Shown here piece after piece: positions 12,447 through 24,744 of a stretch of DNA of 64,000 bases. The notes below the pieces were generated by a model. That model was not told the origin of the DNA. It saw only the letters and a program-made list of their open reading frames with translations, and made no database searches. The first letter of the stretch is position 1. Each line of letters starts with the position of its first letter. The stretch lies in assembly GCA_030280995.1 (NCBI GenBank), contig JASXTE010000014.1:5339156-5403155 (forward strand), read 5' to 3'. A program made the translations under genes and the position numbers. This DNA comes from Hemileia vastatrix. Its lineage: Eukaryota > Basidiomycota > Pucciniomycetes > Pucciniales > Zaghouaniaceae.

Positions 12447-12780
12447 ATGCCTTCCTTGCTCTCAAATCATGATAATCTACATCAAGAAATGACTTTCACA
12501 GCTCTTGATCTCCTCTTGGACTCTGATTGAAATTCTGATTCTGATCTTGAAGAAGATTTTCTTGGTTTATCAAAAGTGGCCAGTAAATTTTACCTTCTTC
12601 CAAGATAGCCTCAAGTACTTCATACCCCCAAGTACACCATTCAAACACTTCTTAACCTATTTTTACCCAGTTTTAGACATTTTTTCAGGAATTCTCAGAA
12701 ATATTTCCTTAGAATGGGTATTTTTTTTGCATATTGACTTTGATTTTGAATTTTATGTTACAATCTTTCTTTTTTAAGTC
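12447..12780 (+). pseudogene. Harbinger-II transposase N-terminal remnant
   Basis: ATG at 12447; a leucine-rich helix, then LLLDSD, a TGA, and NSDSDLEED followed by SKFYLLPR. A neighbouring frame continues with a PFKHFLTYF-like segment. The acidic Ser/Asp run and the closing Y-L-x-x-R match the start of rust HARBI1-like DDE proteins as I know them. The catalytic part is missing; the region to 13546 is T-rich and unreadable as protein. Confidence 0.45.
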
Positions 12781-13546
12781 TCTTTGTTTTCTTTCATCAA
12801 CTCAACATGAAATCACATATTTTCTGAAATTGCATAATTTTTCTGTAATTCTTTTATTCTTTCATCACTCATATCCATTTCCTCCTCTCCTTTTTAATGC
12901 CTCAAATAATTTGAAGTCAACTGTTTTCTCAACTCATCTCTCCAGGTAAGTCATCTTTTTCTTTTTTGCTTATATATTTGCTAATTATAAATATTTTTTG
13001 TTTTTTCTCTGTTTTTTTTCTTTTTTGTATCTAATTTTTTTACTAAATGTTTATTTTTTTAATTTTAAAGGTAAAATTAACCTTTTTTCTTCTTGCCCTC
13101 TTTTCTTTCTTTTTTTATCTCCATCTTCCTACTCTTCATCCCTCCTTGGAATGTTCATTATTCCCCATTTCCCCTATTTCACTTTTTTATTCCATGTCAT
13201 TGAAACCCATACATTGCACATACATTAAGAATTTCACTTGCTCCATATTCAATTTCACCCAAATTCCAACATCACTCTTTCTCACTCTATTTTTCCTATC
13301 TTTCAATCAAGTTAATTTTCATCTACTTTTTTTCATGTCTATATGATATCTCCTTCTTTCTATAAAAATTTCATACTTAAATATATTTAGTACTCATATC
13401 TGGATAACAGTGGACTTATTCAACTTCTCATTTCCTCATTTTCATTATCACTTTTCAAGCTTTTGTGAAATTTTGAAAATCAGAGTCAGAATTAGGGTTA
13501 GGTTTATTCAAATCTAATTTCCTTTTAACTGAAGATTTTCACATAG
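12781..13546. other. T-rich interior of Harbinger-II, no gene
   Basis: Long pyrimidine tracts give spurious hydrophobic frames on the plus strand. A segment at 13440-13500 (CAGAGTCAGAATTAGGGTTA) recurs at about 22800-22826 on the other side of Gypsy-B, so it is an internal repeat of the host element. Confidence 0.5.
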
Positions 13547-14725
13547 TGTCAGCCTAGATATCCCTAGGACTGAGTATTTCTTATTCTTAAAATAAAATAA
13601 CCTTAAGTACATTAAGCTTATATCTTAAAAATAAGGTTAAAACAATTATATATATGATTATAATACATATATATATAATTATTACTCTATTATTTAAATT
13701 ATAGTAGTTTAAATAGCTTACCCATAGCCTAATAATACTTTTTAAGGTGTTAATAGAGTCATAATATACTTATCTTAAGTGATATTAAGTAATTATTGAC
13801 ATACATAAGCTTAAATGTATACACAAAGCTGATATTCAGTGAAATATGCAGTATATTATGTATATTTAGGTCTATAAGTGGGTTTGGGCCTCTTAATAGC
13901 TTATAACTGTTGTTTTTCTGATTATTTTAGTTCATATGGGCAAAATCAGTGGATTCACAACGCCTACAGAAGCATAGACATCTATATCAGGCACATACAC
14001 TCAGTTTGGACAACTTAATCTGCTTCCTTGGATGGATATTCACAGATTTATGGGTTGGGAGGTCATTGCTGGGTTAATGTGGATGCTTGGGGATGTTTTT
14101 GGGGGCTTGGAAATTTCATTTGTTTCCTTTATATGTTTTGGGTTTCATTAAATCTCTTTTGGATTACTTATTTTACCTGTTTCTTTATTGTATCCGCTTT
14201 TATCTGGATTTTCTAATTATGTTTTGGGTCTGTGTTATCATTAATTGTGATGGAGGGTCCGTACTGGAGGTCTCGGTGTTGAATCTGCTTGAAGTGGACG
14301 CGATGGGGAGGTGATGGGCCCTCACAGTGCTGTAATTGCCGGGGATAGCAGTGACATCATCTGGATTGAAGGTCTGTGCACTCCAGGGGATTTGGGTATA
14401 AGTAAGGAGGGATTTTGACGGTTATTTATCATCAATTACTTACTACAAATCAATAAAACACTTCAATACAATTATTAACATTTAGAAATATATTATAAAG
14501 TCTTTTATAAGTTGATATTATCATTATATAAGCTATAAATATATTCTATTTATGTATTTTCCACCACTAAGCACGCATTTAAATCCAAGTATTGTGAGTT
14601 TTATTTGAGTATAAATATTTTATTAGTCTTCCCCTGAGGTTGTAATCACTAAATAATTTATCAATAAGTAGTAGGACCAAAAATAAAAACTATTATATTA
14701 TACTTATAAACTAGACATACTGACA
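13547..14725 (+). repeat. Left LTR of Gypsy-B
   Basis: 1179 bp, TGTCAGCC...CTGACA, target duplication CATAG just before it. The 62- and 75-codon frames inside it recur in the other LTR because the LTRs are copies. Confidence 0.9.
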
Positions 14726-15236
14726 ATTGGGGGGTCTTTCCTTGATTATTGTTGATTTTTTAGTATAAGCCTTAGGATGTGATTTTTACTCAGTATAGCT
14801 CAAAACAAACCAAATATTTGGGTCTGCTGCATATTATTGGGTCATCATAACTCAGTGATTGCGGAAAAGAATCCTTATAATAATCGTACTAATTTTTTAT
14901 CATAAAAATTAGGTATTTACAGTAGTAAATGTACCCAATATAAACCCAATTTCAATTGGTATTTGGACATAAATATAACACCCAATTAAATTGGTATTTG
15001 GTTAAATCTTGGTAAGCTAGTTATTCACCCTTATAAAGGTCTAGTTAAACTTGTTATTATATTTTTAACAGATTTTTTCGAATGTTTCTTATATTTTATT
15101 TAAATAAATAAAGATATAAATTCAGGGTAAGCTCCAGTGCTTTTTTATTAGTAATAACATTGCTAATAACTTTTGTCTACTAATTCCATAGAGTTTTTCC
15201 TTTCTGTAGACGTGATATATTGTCATTCTAAACAAT
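14726..15236 (+). other. Gypsy-B 5' leader
   Basis: About 510 bp, AT-rich, no gene. Starts ATTGGGGGGTC after the LTR. The repeated word CCCAATTxxAATTGGTATTTGG occurs twice (about 14948 and 14982). Confidence 0.6.
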
Positions 15237-15769
15237 ATGAGTGCTCCTCAGGACAGTTTAAGTGAAAAACCTGCTTATAATACCAGGTCTAAAGCTAACA
15301 AAAACTATCCAGGACATAACCATGGAGGGTCAGTCATACCCCCAGGCAGAGAAGATGAGCATAGAGGAAAAAGACACCCTTTTAAAAAAGATAACCATAA
15401 AAAAGAAGTCTCCTCCTCTTTAGGATCAACCATCCCACTTGACCAAACAGGTCTTGAAGTTGGAAGAATCCAATTCACTCATGCTCAAAGAGGTAGAGCA
15501 ATTACAGAACAATTGCAAGGTAGGGTTTCAACAAATAAATCAAACACTGGAAGAGCTAAAGGGAGGCCAGCCAAGTCAGCAATCCCCTAACCCAGGCGGG
15601 TCACATCACTCCCAGGAGAAAATCCTGGTAGACAAATGGAAGTGGGACTGTTTCCATCAACAATGGACCAGCCACAGCTGCAACAGGGATCCACCACCTC
15701 ATCAGACTTCCTAAGTTCACCCATACAAAGGAAAAAAGCGCCAAAAATCAGGACTGGCATCTATCCCTT
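15237..15769 (+). pseudogene. Gypsy-B ORF1: N-terminal gag-like coiled-coil protein
   Basis: The ATG at 15237 gives a basic, disordered start (NTRSKANKN). A frameshift near 15430 leads into a coiled coil (LEESNSLMLKEVEQLQ), a Gln/Ser-rich stretch and WKWDCFHQQW. This matches the order in Gypsy-A ORF1. A TAA at 15712 is specific to this copy. The frame then runs on to Pro-Trp-TAA at 15767-15772, the same ending as in Gypsy-A, with the downstream frame one base back. Confidence 0.55.
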
Positions 15770-17291
15770 GGTAAGTAGATTACCCTCTCAGATTGAACAC
15801 AATACTGATAATTACAATATAGGTAATACTATTGATGTCAAATCTGTGCAGAAAATAGAGGAGGATTTAAGAAATTTAGGTTTTGATGTAGATACACCTG
15901 ACTTGTCTTTTGTCCGCAATAACAGTACTATTCATAATAATAATACAGTTAATCCTCAGTTGCCACCACTTACTAGTGAGATGAGAAGTTCACAGGATAG
16001 TGAGAGAATTGAAAAGGAAGACATGGAGTATTTTAACAATAATCCAACTGTTAATAGAATTGTTTCAGCATTGTGGAATAGAATGACTGATTTTGAGGAA
16101 CAGACAGTTAAGCTCACTAGTGATACAATTTCATCCTTGACATTAAATATTTCTCAACTGGAAACACGTAATAAAGAATTAGAGAAAGAACATTTGCCTC
16201 TAACTCTTAAATATGATTCATTGAGTAGCAAATATAGTGAACTTTCAAAAAAATTCTGTGAGTTGGAAAAATTGTATGAAGCACACTTGTTAAAAACTGA
16301 ATCAAGAACTAAGTTATCTTTTGCCCAGACTAATCAAAGTGTCTCTGAGCTACTACAAAGATTAACTAAAGTTGAGATTGAAACTGCCAATCTACTAATG
16401 AACCAGGATAATCATAAGTATACTCAATATAACAATAATCCTTTCATTGGCAAAAGTGAATGTCATTCCTTCCCTATACCACCACAACTAAAACCATCTG
16501 GTGGTAGTGTCAAATCTGAAAATGCAAGTCACAAATCGGTACAGGAGGAAATACAAGACCATTTATCAAGAGTAAATGAGTTATTGAATTTACCTAAGAT
16601 TAGTGAGATAAAATCCAGTCAGAAGAACTGGCCTAAGATAGATCAGTACCCAACTTATGATGGGGAAGCCAGCTCTGATTGGCAACATTTTATACAAAGA
16701 ATTGAAAATTTAAAGTTCTCATATAAGTTGCCAGATGAAGAAATAACATCAAAATTAATTTCTTTATTTAAGGATGGTGCTTTATTATGGTTTGAAGCTG
16801 TATTGAGTGAGGGTAAAGATTACTCCTGGGCTGAATGGAAACAACTTATTGAAAAAAAATTTGGAAGTTCTAAATTCAGGCTAACTCAACTAAGACTTTA
16901 TGAGAAAACTAGATACAATCTGTTGAATGGTGACAAACCTATGATATTTTTAATGAATTTAAATAAAATATTAAAAGCCATTGAGCCTAATATGGATTTT
17001 AACTTATGGAAAAATAAGATAATATATAAATTACCTATATCTGTCAGAGACATTGTTGTAGCTAGAACATTAAATGTTACTGAATATTCTGACTCTATTA
17101 ATATTTGCAATGAAATATTATTAAACCATAAGTATGAATCAAGGTATTCCACTTATAAACAAAATTTTGAAGCTGTGAAAAATCAGAATTCAAAAACACT
17201 TCAGGAGAAGCAGAAAAAACCTACTGCACCTGTAGTACCTAAAAAGTATGAAACAAATACTTGTTATAAGTGTAACCAAAATTTGGGTTAA
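15770..17291 (+). pseudogene. Gypsy-B gag
   Basis: One open block covers most of gag: an Asn-rich segment, a coiled coil (about 16090-16300, ISQLETRNKELEKE), then the gag core with NWPKIDQYPTYDGEAS, DWQHF and LRLYEKTRY motifs. The zinc-binding motif starts CYKCNQ and is broken by a one-base shift near 17280; the remaining GHKC lies in the next frame. Unlike Gypsy-A, there is no stop between the N-terminal part and the gag core. Confidence 0.8.
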
Positions 17292-18051
17292 AGGTCACAA
17301 ATGTGAGAAAAATATAAATATTGTTGAAAATCAATGTGAATCTGAAACTGAAACTGAAAAAAGTAAAGAATCAAGTGATCATGACAGCAATATCTCATAT
17401 GGTGATGAAAATGAAGTCTGTATGTTGGAAGATGATTTTTCCAGCTTTGAAAAGCCAATATTAAATATGGACTCAAATGAATCTTTGATGAATTTTGAGG
17501 ATGCTGAAATCATTAAAGATATACAAGCCAATAACTTTAAAATGACACCTATCACAGTTCCAGCTATCATTTCTGGTGAAAATGTTAATATAGTATTGGA
17601 CACAGGAGCTGCTGGTTCTGTTGTTTCTACTAATACATTACAGAAAATTGATAGTGAATATAAGTCTAAGCTTGAACCCCTTCAGAGTAAAAATTGGAGA
17701 GGTTTTGGATCAGTGCTACACCCCATTGGTAGATACAAAGCTTCTGTTTTCTTTAAACATCAACATGATTATGTAAGAGTAACTTGTGATTTTGTAGTAA
17801 TGGACAATACTAACTGTAGTAACTGTTTTATCATTGGAAATGATAGTCTGACTAAGTTTGGTGTGAAATTAGACCCTGCTAATAACAATTTTACAGTTGG
17901 AATGAATGGTAAAAGGAAATTTAAAATAAATTCTTTTAACACAGTCTTAAACATTGAGTCAGTAACAAATTCTCCGTGCAAAGAAGAGAATCCAATGAGA
18001 TGGAACTTCTGGAAAAAGAAATTTCTAAAGCATCATTTGGCACTCAGATAA
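17284..18051 (+). pseudogene. Gypsy-B protease region
   Basis: Starts with the second half of the zinc motif (KGHKCEK), then an acidic linker and an aspartic protease with VLDTGAAGSVVS (catalytic DTG near 17598). It processes the polyprotein. A frameshift around 17990-18050 passes the reading to the RT frame. The homologous protease in Gypsy-A has DSG. Confidence 0.8.
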
Positions 18052-18985
18052 GTGAAGCTGAGAAAAATAATATTTTGGACTTAATTAAAGCATTTCCAAT
18101 GGCTTTTTCACATGGTAAAAATGAACTTGGCCTTGTAAAAGATAATGAGATGAAAATTAGTTTAACCTGTGATATGGATAATATTCCTGCTAGTCTCAAA
18201 AAGAAACCATACCCTGCTTCACCAATGAAGAGGAAAGACATAGAGGATAATATTAAGATGTTATTAAAAATGAACATTCTTGAAAAGGTTGAAACTACAC
18301 CAAAATATTGTGTAATATTACTGGTGCTAATTTCTTATGAACAAGATAAAGCAAGACTGTGCGGTGATTATAGAGCATTAAATACATTTACAGTAGATGA
18401 TATTTATCCCTTGCCAAGGATTGCCTCTATACATGCTACCCTTAAAGGTGCTAAGTATATAAGTTGCCTAGATGGAAATAAAGGGTACCATCGAATTCCT
18501 GTTGAAAAGAATTCACAGAACTTTTTGTTGATAACAACACATATGGGAATTTATAAATATGTCAGGATGCCATTTGCACCAAAAAATGCTCCATCAGTAT
18601 TTCAGAAGTTAATGGATATAACATTCCATAATGAAATGATTGAAGGATGGTTAATGGTATACATTGATTACATCATAGTTTTCTCTAAAACATATGATGA
18701 ACACTTAATCCATTTAAAGAAGGTATTTCAGAAAATGGATGAAACAAAAATGACCCTTGCATTAAAAAATGTAAATTTGGGTTTGAATCTTTAAAAGTGC
18801 TTGGTCATATTGTATCTGGCTTACAAATATGTGTAGACTAAAATAAGGTGACTGCAATAAAGAATATTGGCATCCCTCAAAATGTAAAGGATGTACAATA
18901 TTTTCTTGGAATGTGTGGTTATTATAGACAATATATAAAAAACTACCAATTAATTGCTGCACCATTCACAAAACTGATAAAATAA
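17976..18985 (+). pseudogene. Gypsy-B reverse transcriptase, active site lost
   Basis: Conserved RT blocks read from 18270 (YCVI, LCGDYRALN, LDGNKGYHRIP, MPFAPKNAPSVFQ). The catalytic box is YIDY at about 18660-18671 where Gypsy-A has YIDD: the second Asp is Tyr, which should abolish polymerisation. A frameshift at about 18772, a TAG at 18838 and a TAA near 18982 interrupt the thumb/connection part. Confidence 0.82.
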
Positions 18986-21094
18986 TCAGAAGCTTTCATT
19001 TGGAATAATGAAAGACAACAGGCTTTTGATAAGTTGAAAGAATGTTTGATGACAACTCCTATCTTGGGATTACCAGATTTCCAATTACCTTTTTTATTAT
19101 ATATAGATGCAAGTTTTATTGGTCTGGGTGCTGCTTTGCATCATAAACAACTTATTGAAGGAAAAATGTCAGAAGTAGTAATCTGCTATATTTCACGTAC
19201 TCTGAGAACTAGTGAATTGAAATGTGGTGCTACTCAACTTGAATGTTTGGCAGTAGTATGGACTCTTGAGAAGCTACATTATTACCTTGAAGACCAAAAA
19301 TTTGAGTTAATAACTGACTGTAGTGCAGTTAAGTCACTCTTAAACATGAAAACTCCTAATAGACACGTGTTTAGATGGCAATTAGCTGTACAAGAATACA
19401 GAGGACAGATGACTATTACACATAGAGCAGGAACCTTGCACTCTAATGTAGATCTGTTATCTAGAGTACCTCTGCCTAATAATGATGATAATCCTGCTTA
19501 TGTTCCTGAGTCAGAGATTATTAACATTTTTGGAATTTATATTGTAGATCTTGAGGATGAATTCATGCAATCAATTCTTGATAATTATGATTCAGATCCT
19601 GACTTGATTAAACTCACTACAATATTAAATGATCCATCTAATGCTTCAATGAATGTTTTAATAAAAAAATTACCAAATAAGTATAAAGAAGCATTAGGAA
19701 AAGGAAAATTTTCTATTGAGGATGGTTTCATATATTACAGGAAAAAATTAAGTAATGTGATTTTAATTCCCCCTTCAATGAAGGAGTTAATGTTAAGTAT
19801 ATTTCATGATGATATATTATCAGGTCATTTTGACTTCCATAAAACATTAACCAGAGTAGAAAACACAGCTTGGTGGATTAACATGTCTGATGATGTTCAA
19901 AAATATGTTGAGACATGTGATTCTTCTCAAAAATCTAAAAGATTAACAGGCAAAAGAGCTGGTTTATTACAACAAAGTGAACAACCCAAAGCTCCATGGG
20001 AAATAGTTAACATGGACTTTGTAACATGTTTGCCAATAGCAGGACATAAGAGTTTTAACTCCTGCTGGGTAGTTGTTGATAGATTTACAAAAATGTGTAA
20101 ATTTATTCCTACTCATAAAGAAGTTTCTGCAAAGGACTTAGCTTTTTTATGGTGGACCCAAATTTTAAATATAGCAGGTTTCCCCAAAGCAATAGTTTCT
20201 GACAGAGATCCTAAATTTACTTCTGAGTTCTGGACATCACTTATGGATGTTTCAGGGTGTCAATTAAAACTTTCTACAGCACACCATCCACATACTGATG
20301 GGCTAGCAGAAAAAATGCTACAAACCTTAGAAGATATGATAAGAAGATATTGTGCTTTTGGTCTTAACTTTAAAGAGAATGACAAATTCATGCATGATTG
20401 GGTAACCCTTATCCCAGGTTTAGAATTTGCATATAATAGTACAGTACATTCTGTCACTGGCAAAAATCCATTTGAGTTATGGTTGGGTTATGTACCTAAT
20501 ACCCCTGCTAAAACTCTTAATAAGTTACCTAGAATGGATATCCATCCAGGTACTAAATCTTTTCTTCAAATGCAAGAATTATGCAGAAAACATGCTCAAG
20601 AATGTATAAATAAGGCATTTGAGTATGAGAAGAAAAGATGGGATAAAGCCCATATAGAACAAATGTTCAAAGAGGGTGATGAAGTCCTAATTTCTACACT
20701 ACATTTCAATTTAAATGGTAATGTTAAATTGAAGGATCCATTCATTGGACCATTTGTAGTAAAAAATATGGTTGGTAACAATGCTGTTGAGGTTATTCTA
20801 TATGCACCATATGATAGAAAACATCCAGTATTTCCTATATCTCTTATAAAACCATACCATTCTAATGATACTGCTCTATTTCCAAGAAGATCAGGAAGGA
20901 ATAAACAGCAACCTGAAGAAATAGTTGAAAAAGCAGAAATTAAAAAGATACTTAAAAAGAGACACCTTACAAAAGAAAAGGGAGTTGAGTATCCTTAAAA
21001 ATTAAAAAATAAATTAGGTGAATATGACCAGTGGATTCCAGAAAATGAAATCTATGATCTTAAAAAACTCTTGAAAAAATTTAAATCAAAATAA
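18986..21094 (+). pseudogene. Gypsy-B RNase H, integrase and chromodomain
   Basis: Open from 19034 to 20998. RNase H: YIDASF, the LECLAVVW helix, ITDCSAVKSLL. Integrase: zinc domain with one Cys changed (CDSSQ instead of CDSCQ), DDE core (MDFVTCL, SDRDPKF, GLAEKML), GPF motif near 20751. The chromodomain is cut by TAA at 20996; the same frame continues to 21094 with the expected YDQWIPE ending. Domain order and spacing match Gypsy-A, where this region has two extra stops. Confidence 0.85.
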
Positions 21095-21209
21095 TACTTT
21101 TTACTCAGTATATGTATTATAGAAAGTTCAAAAATTATTTTTCTATTTCACTCCTTACTTTTAATTAAAATGTCTTAACATTTTTTTATTCTTTTTTTGG
21201 GTGAGGGAG

Positions 21210-22387
21210 TGTCAGCCTAGATATCCCTATGACTGAGTATCTCTTATGCTTAAAATAAGATAAGCTTAAGTACATTAAGCTTATATCTTAAAAATAAGGT
21301 TAAAACAATTATATATATGATTATAATACATATATATATAATTATTACACTATTATATAACTTATAGTAGCTTAAATAGCTTATCCATAGCCTAATAATA
21401 CTTTTTAAGGTGTTAATAGATTCATAATATACTTATCTTAAGTGATATTAAGTAATTATTGACATACATAAGCTTAAATGTATACATAAAGCTGATATTC
21501 AGTGAAATATGCAGTATATTATGTATATTTAGGTCTATAAGTGGGTTTTAGCCTCTTAATAGCTTATAACCTTTGTTTTTCTGCTTATTTTAGGTCATAT
21601 GGATGAAATAAGTGGATTCACAACGCCTACAGAAGCATAGACATCTATATCAGGCACATACACTCAGTTTGGACAACTTAATCTGCTTCCTTGGATGGAT
21701 ATTCACAGATTTATGGGTTGGGAGGTCATTTCTGGGTTAATGTGGATGCTTGGGGATATTATTTGGGGCATGGAAATTTCATTTGTTTCCTTTATATGCT
21801 TTGGGTTTCATTAAATCTATTTTGGATTACTCATTTTACCTGTTTCTTTATGGTATCTGCTTTTATCTGGATTTTCTAATTATGTTTTGGGTCTGTGTTA
21901 TCATTAATTGTGATGGAGGGTCCTTACTGGAGATCTGGGTGTTGAATCTACTTGAAGTGGACGCGATAGGGAGGTGATGGGCCCTCACAGTGCTGTAATT
22001 GCCGGGGATAGCAGTGACATCATCTGGATTGAAGGTCTTTGCACTCCAGGGGATTTGGGTATAAGTAAGGAGGGATTTTGATGGTTATTCATCATCAATT
22101 ACTTACTAAAAATCAATAAAACACTTAAATACAATTATTAACATTTAGAAATATATTATAAAGTCTTTTATAAGTTGATATTATCATTATATAAGCTATA
22201 ACTATATTCTATTTATCAATTTTCCACCACTAAGCACACATTTAAATCCAAGTATTGTGAGTTTTATTTGAGTATAACTATTTTATTAGTCTTCCCCTGA
22301 GGTTTAATCACTAAGTAATTTATTAATAAGTAGTATGAACATAAATAAATACTATTATATCATACTTATATACTAGACATACTGACA
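21210..22387 (+). repeat. Right LTR of Gypsy-B
   Basis: 1178 bp, preceded by a purine tract (GGGTGAGGGAG, 21200-21209) and followed by the target duplication CATAG at 22388-22392. Confidence 0.9.
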
Positions 22388-23907
22388 CATAGGCTAATTT
22401 TCAATTCAAGCAAATTTATTTGAATTCAGCTCACAAGTTTTTGAGATATTGACCTTTAAAGTTAAGCTTTTTTTCTCATTTTGACTTTTTTCTTTCATGT
22501 TTTTATATAAAAAATTAGGGTTATATCTATTGAAATCACATTTCCTTTAAAAAGAAATTCTCCTGAAGCCTATCTTTTATTTCCCACCAATGAGTTTGAA
22601 TTTGGTTCAGTGGCTGCTGAGATTATGACATTTTAATTTGAGCATTTTTTTCTGAATTTAACTTAATTTATTTCATGTTTTTATATTGAATAATTAGAGA
22701 ATAAGGCTTCTGAAACTCTTATCTGATGTTTATCTAGGCTTTTATCTCCCTCTTGTTGGAATTTTCATCATCACTTTTCAAGTTTTTGTTCAATTTTGAA
22801 AAGCAGAGTCAGAATTAGGGTTAGGTTTATTTGAATCTGATGTACTTTTAGCCAAATATTTTTCTGAAGCCTATCTTTCATTTCCCTCAAACAAATTTTA
22901 ATTTTTTTTAGTGGTTGCTGAGATATTGACCTTTAAAGTTGAGCCTTTTTTTCCCAATTCCACTTTTATTCATTTATTGATGCATATCATGATGTTTACA
23001 TCATGCATTTATCCTTCAAGATTCCTCAAACTACCTTTCTCTTTACTTATTATTCTGCCCTTTCATCAAGGTGTGTTTTTTTCTTTTTCTTACCATTTTC
23101 ATATGTCTAACCCTTCACTCATTTTGGGTCCTCTTATTAGATCATTCAAAAGATAGTCCAACAAATCAACAAGGTAAAAAAAGAAAGTAAAAGTAATAAA
23201 TTTAATAAACCTTTGGTTAGACCAAAAAAGTATGGGTATTTGTAAAGTCATCAAATATTTATTATTATTTCATAAATTTTTAATAAAAAAGTCTGATATT
23301 TCATTTTACTAAACTAAATTAATGGGCCAACAACCTTGGTTCATATAAACAGTAATCATGACAACATTAATTTATATCTTGGGGCTACTCTAGCCTATAC
23401 CTGTGGAAATTCTAAAACTTAGAATTTAGACTTGATCTGCATTTTGGCTTGAGGAATTGTCATTACTTTAAAACTAGTAAATTTGACTTATCTTATTTAT
23501 TAATTTATTAATTTATGTAATCATATTTAATTTTTGTGACTTGCACCCCTTACTTCATTAAAATGAAGGGGAGGGTATTTCTAAAATTTCAAATCTGACA
23601 TGCAAAATTGATGACTTAGGAAAATTTTTGTGATACCCACCCCTTACCTCAATAAAATGCAGGGCAGGGTATTTCCAAATCTTTTAAACAGATATAGAAT
23701 TTTGTTTACTTAGCTCTATTTAGAAATGCAAATTGGTGGTGAGTTGATAAAAGTCTGTTGGTGATGAGGATTTTTGCACAGGTGTCAGTATTATTTTACC
23801 ATCTGGAATTCCAAAATTGCAATATTTTAGAGTCCAGTAAGGACAAATGGTGTTATCAGAATCTCATGATATAACTATTTTTTATAAGATTAAAAGTAAC
23901 TATTATA
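22388..23907. repeat. Internal imperfect repeats of Harbinger-II
   Basis: No gene seen. Blocks recur: TGAGATATTGACCTTTAAAGTT at about 22442 and 22918, CTGAAGCCTATCTTT at about 22565 and 22864, and a short CACCCCTTAC..AAAATG block at about 23546 and 23640. The units look like diverged duplications within the transposon rather than coding sequence. Confidence 0.5.
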
Positions 23908-24380
23908 TCAGGAACCATAAAGAATATCCATTTTCTCATAGAGAGGACACATGACATTGAGCTTTTTGGAAAAAGTTGTAATTCCATTCTCCAAATCATC
24001 ATCATCAATACCAAAGCCAGTGGAAGTGGAAGTAAAATGAGCCTTTTTATATTTAGATTGATAACTCTTGAACCTCTTCTTCATTTGCTTAGGATTGATG
24101 TTGATTCTCCCTTTTGTTTCCTTTTTTACTTCATTCGCCATCAACAAGAAGCCAATGACCTTTGATGAAGGTGGACAACTGATATAGGTGGAGTTCTTAC
24201 ATTCAAAAAATGCATCATAATTTGAATAAATTTAGAGGTAGATGATGATTATATGATAATCTTCCTTTTTTAGCTGTCCAGACTATGATTCCACAGGTGA
24301 GTGGCTTGCATTATGGGAAGACCTTTGTGCTGAAGCATTTTTTGAGTTGCCTTTTGAGTGTTGAATTTTCTGGGAGGCAT
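23908..24380 (-). pseudogene. Myb/SANT-like DNA-binding protein of Harbinger-II
   Basis: Reading leftwards from an ATG near 24380 (MPPRKFN), with one or more frameshifts and stops, the protein passes a VES-SGQLKKEDY helix and ends in a recognisable block at 24147-23908: basic RFKSYQSKYKKA, STGFGIDDDD, ITTFSKKL, CPLYEKMDILYG. This resembles Myb/SANT-like proteins that accompany Harbinger-type transposases; in that family the protein binds the element's ends and helps the DDE enzyme. It lies 0.4 kb inside the right TIR, as expected for a transposon-borne gene. Confidence 0.55.
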
Positions 24381-24744
24381 TATGGAACTGGTATGTTACA
24401 AGGAAAGAGATTAAGTGGTTGAAAACATAAAAAAACCAGGGGAAAAAATGCCTGGTTAAAATTTTGCAATAAAATGCTTTAAATCTCAGTGAGAGGTGTG
24501 TGCCAAGGATTGATGAGAGGATAGAGGTCTGGGTTTCACTTGTGACAGGGATGGGGTGGGAAAGGAAGGGATGATGTGGACAACATGTGGTTGTGAAAAA
24601 AAAATTGGGAAAAAGTGCTGATTTAAGGTCATAACTGATATCCATTTTTGAAATAAGTGACTTTTTTGCAAAATTTAAGTGCTTATGTGGTTTGAAATCC
24701 ACATTTAATTTAAGTGCGGATTTTCTAGAACTTACACCCCCTTA

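Larger units (their letters stand above)
13547..22387 (+). mobile_element. Gypsy-B, complete chromodomain Ty3/gypsy element
   Basis: LTRs 13547-14725 and 21210-22387 both begin TGTCAGCCTAGA and end CATACTGACA. The element is flanked by a perfect 5-bp duplication CATAG (13542-13546 and 22388-22392). The coding order is gag, protease, RT, RNase H, integrase, chromodomain. Proteins match Gypsy-A throughout, so the two belong to one lineage with diverged LTRs. In the first 64 bases the LTRs differ at five sites. Frameshifts, stops and a mutated RT active site make it inactive. The PBS after 14725 is not recognised. Confidence 0.9.
12181..24742. mobile_element. Harbinger-II: TIR transposon carrying Gypsy-B
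   Basis: The left end reads GAGGGTTTCAGTTCTGGAAA; the right end, inverted, reads AGGGGGTGTAAGTTCTAGAA. Both are followed by a similar ...ATC(T/C)GCACTTA block. TA flanks each side (12179-12180 and 24743-24744). Without Gypsy-B the element is about 3.7 kb. It holds a plus-strand transposase start near the left end and a minus-strand Myb/SANT-like protein near the right end, the two-gene layout of PIF/Harbinger elements. It is inserted in Copia-D gag. A related terminus occurs at 50472. Confidence 0.7.

Noticed and set aside
12998..13346. Hydrophobic frames suggesting a membrane protein
   Set aside because: Long T/C tracts produce Phe/Leu/Ser runs; no start context, no conserved motif, and the region is the decayed interior of Harbinger-II.
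14028..14314. Two open frames that recur at 21691-21977
   Set aside because: They are inside the two Gypsy-B LTRs; the recurrence reflects LTR duplication, not a conserved gene.
24283..24702. 139-codon minus-strand frame
   Set aside because: Its first part is the Harbinger-II terminus; only the end overlaps the Myb/SANT protein, which is annotated separately.
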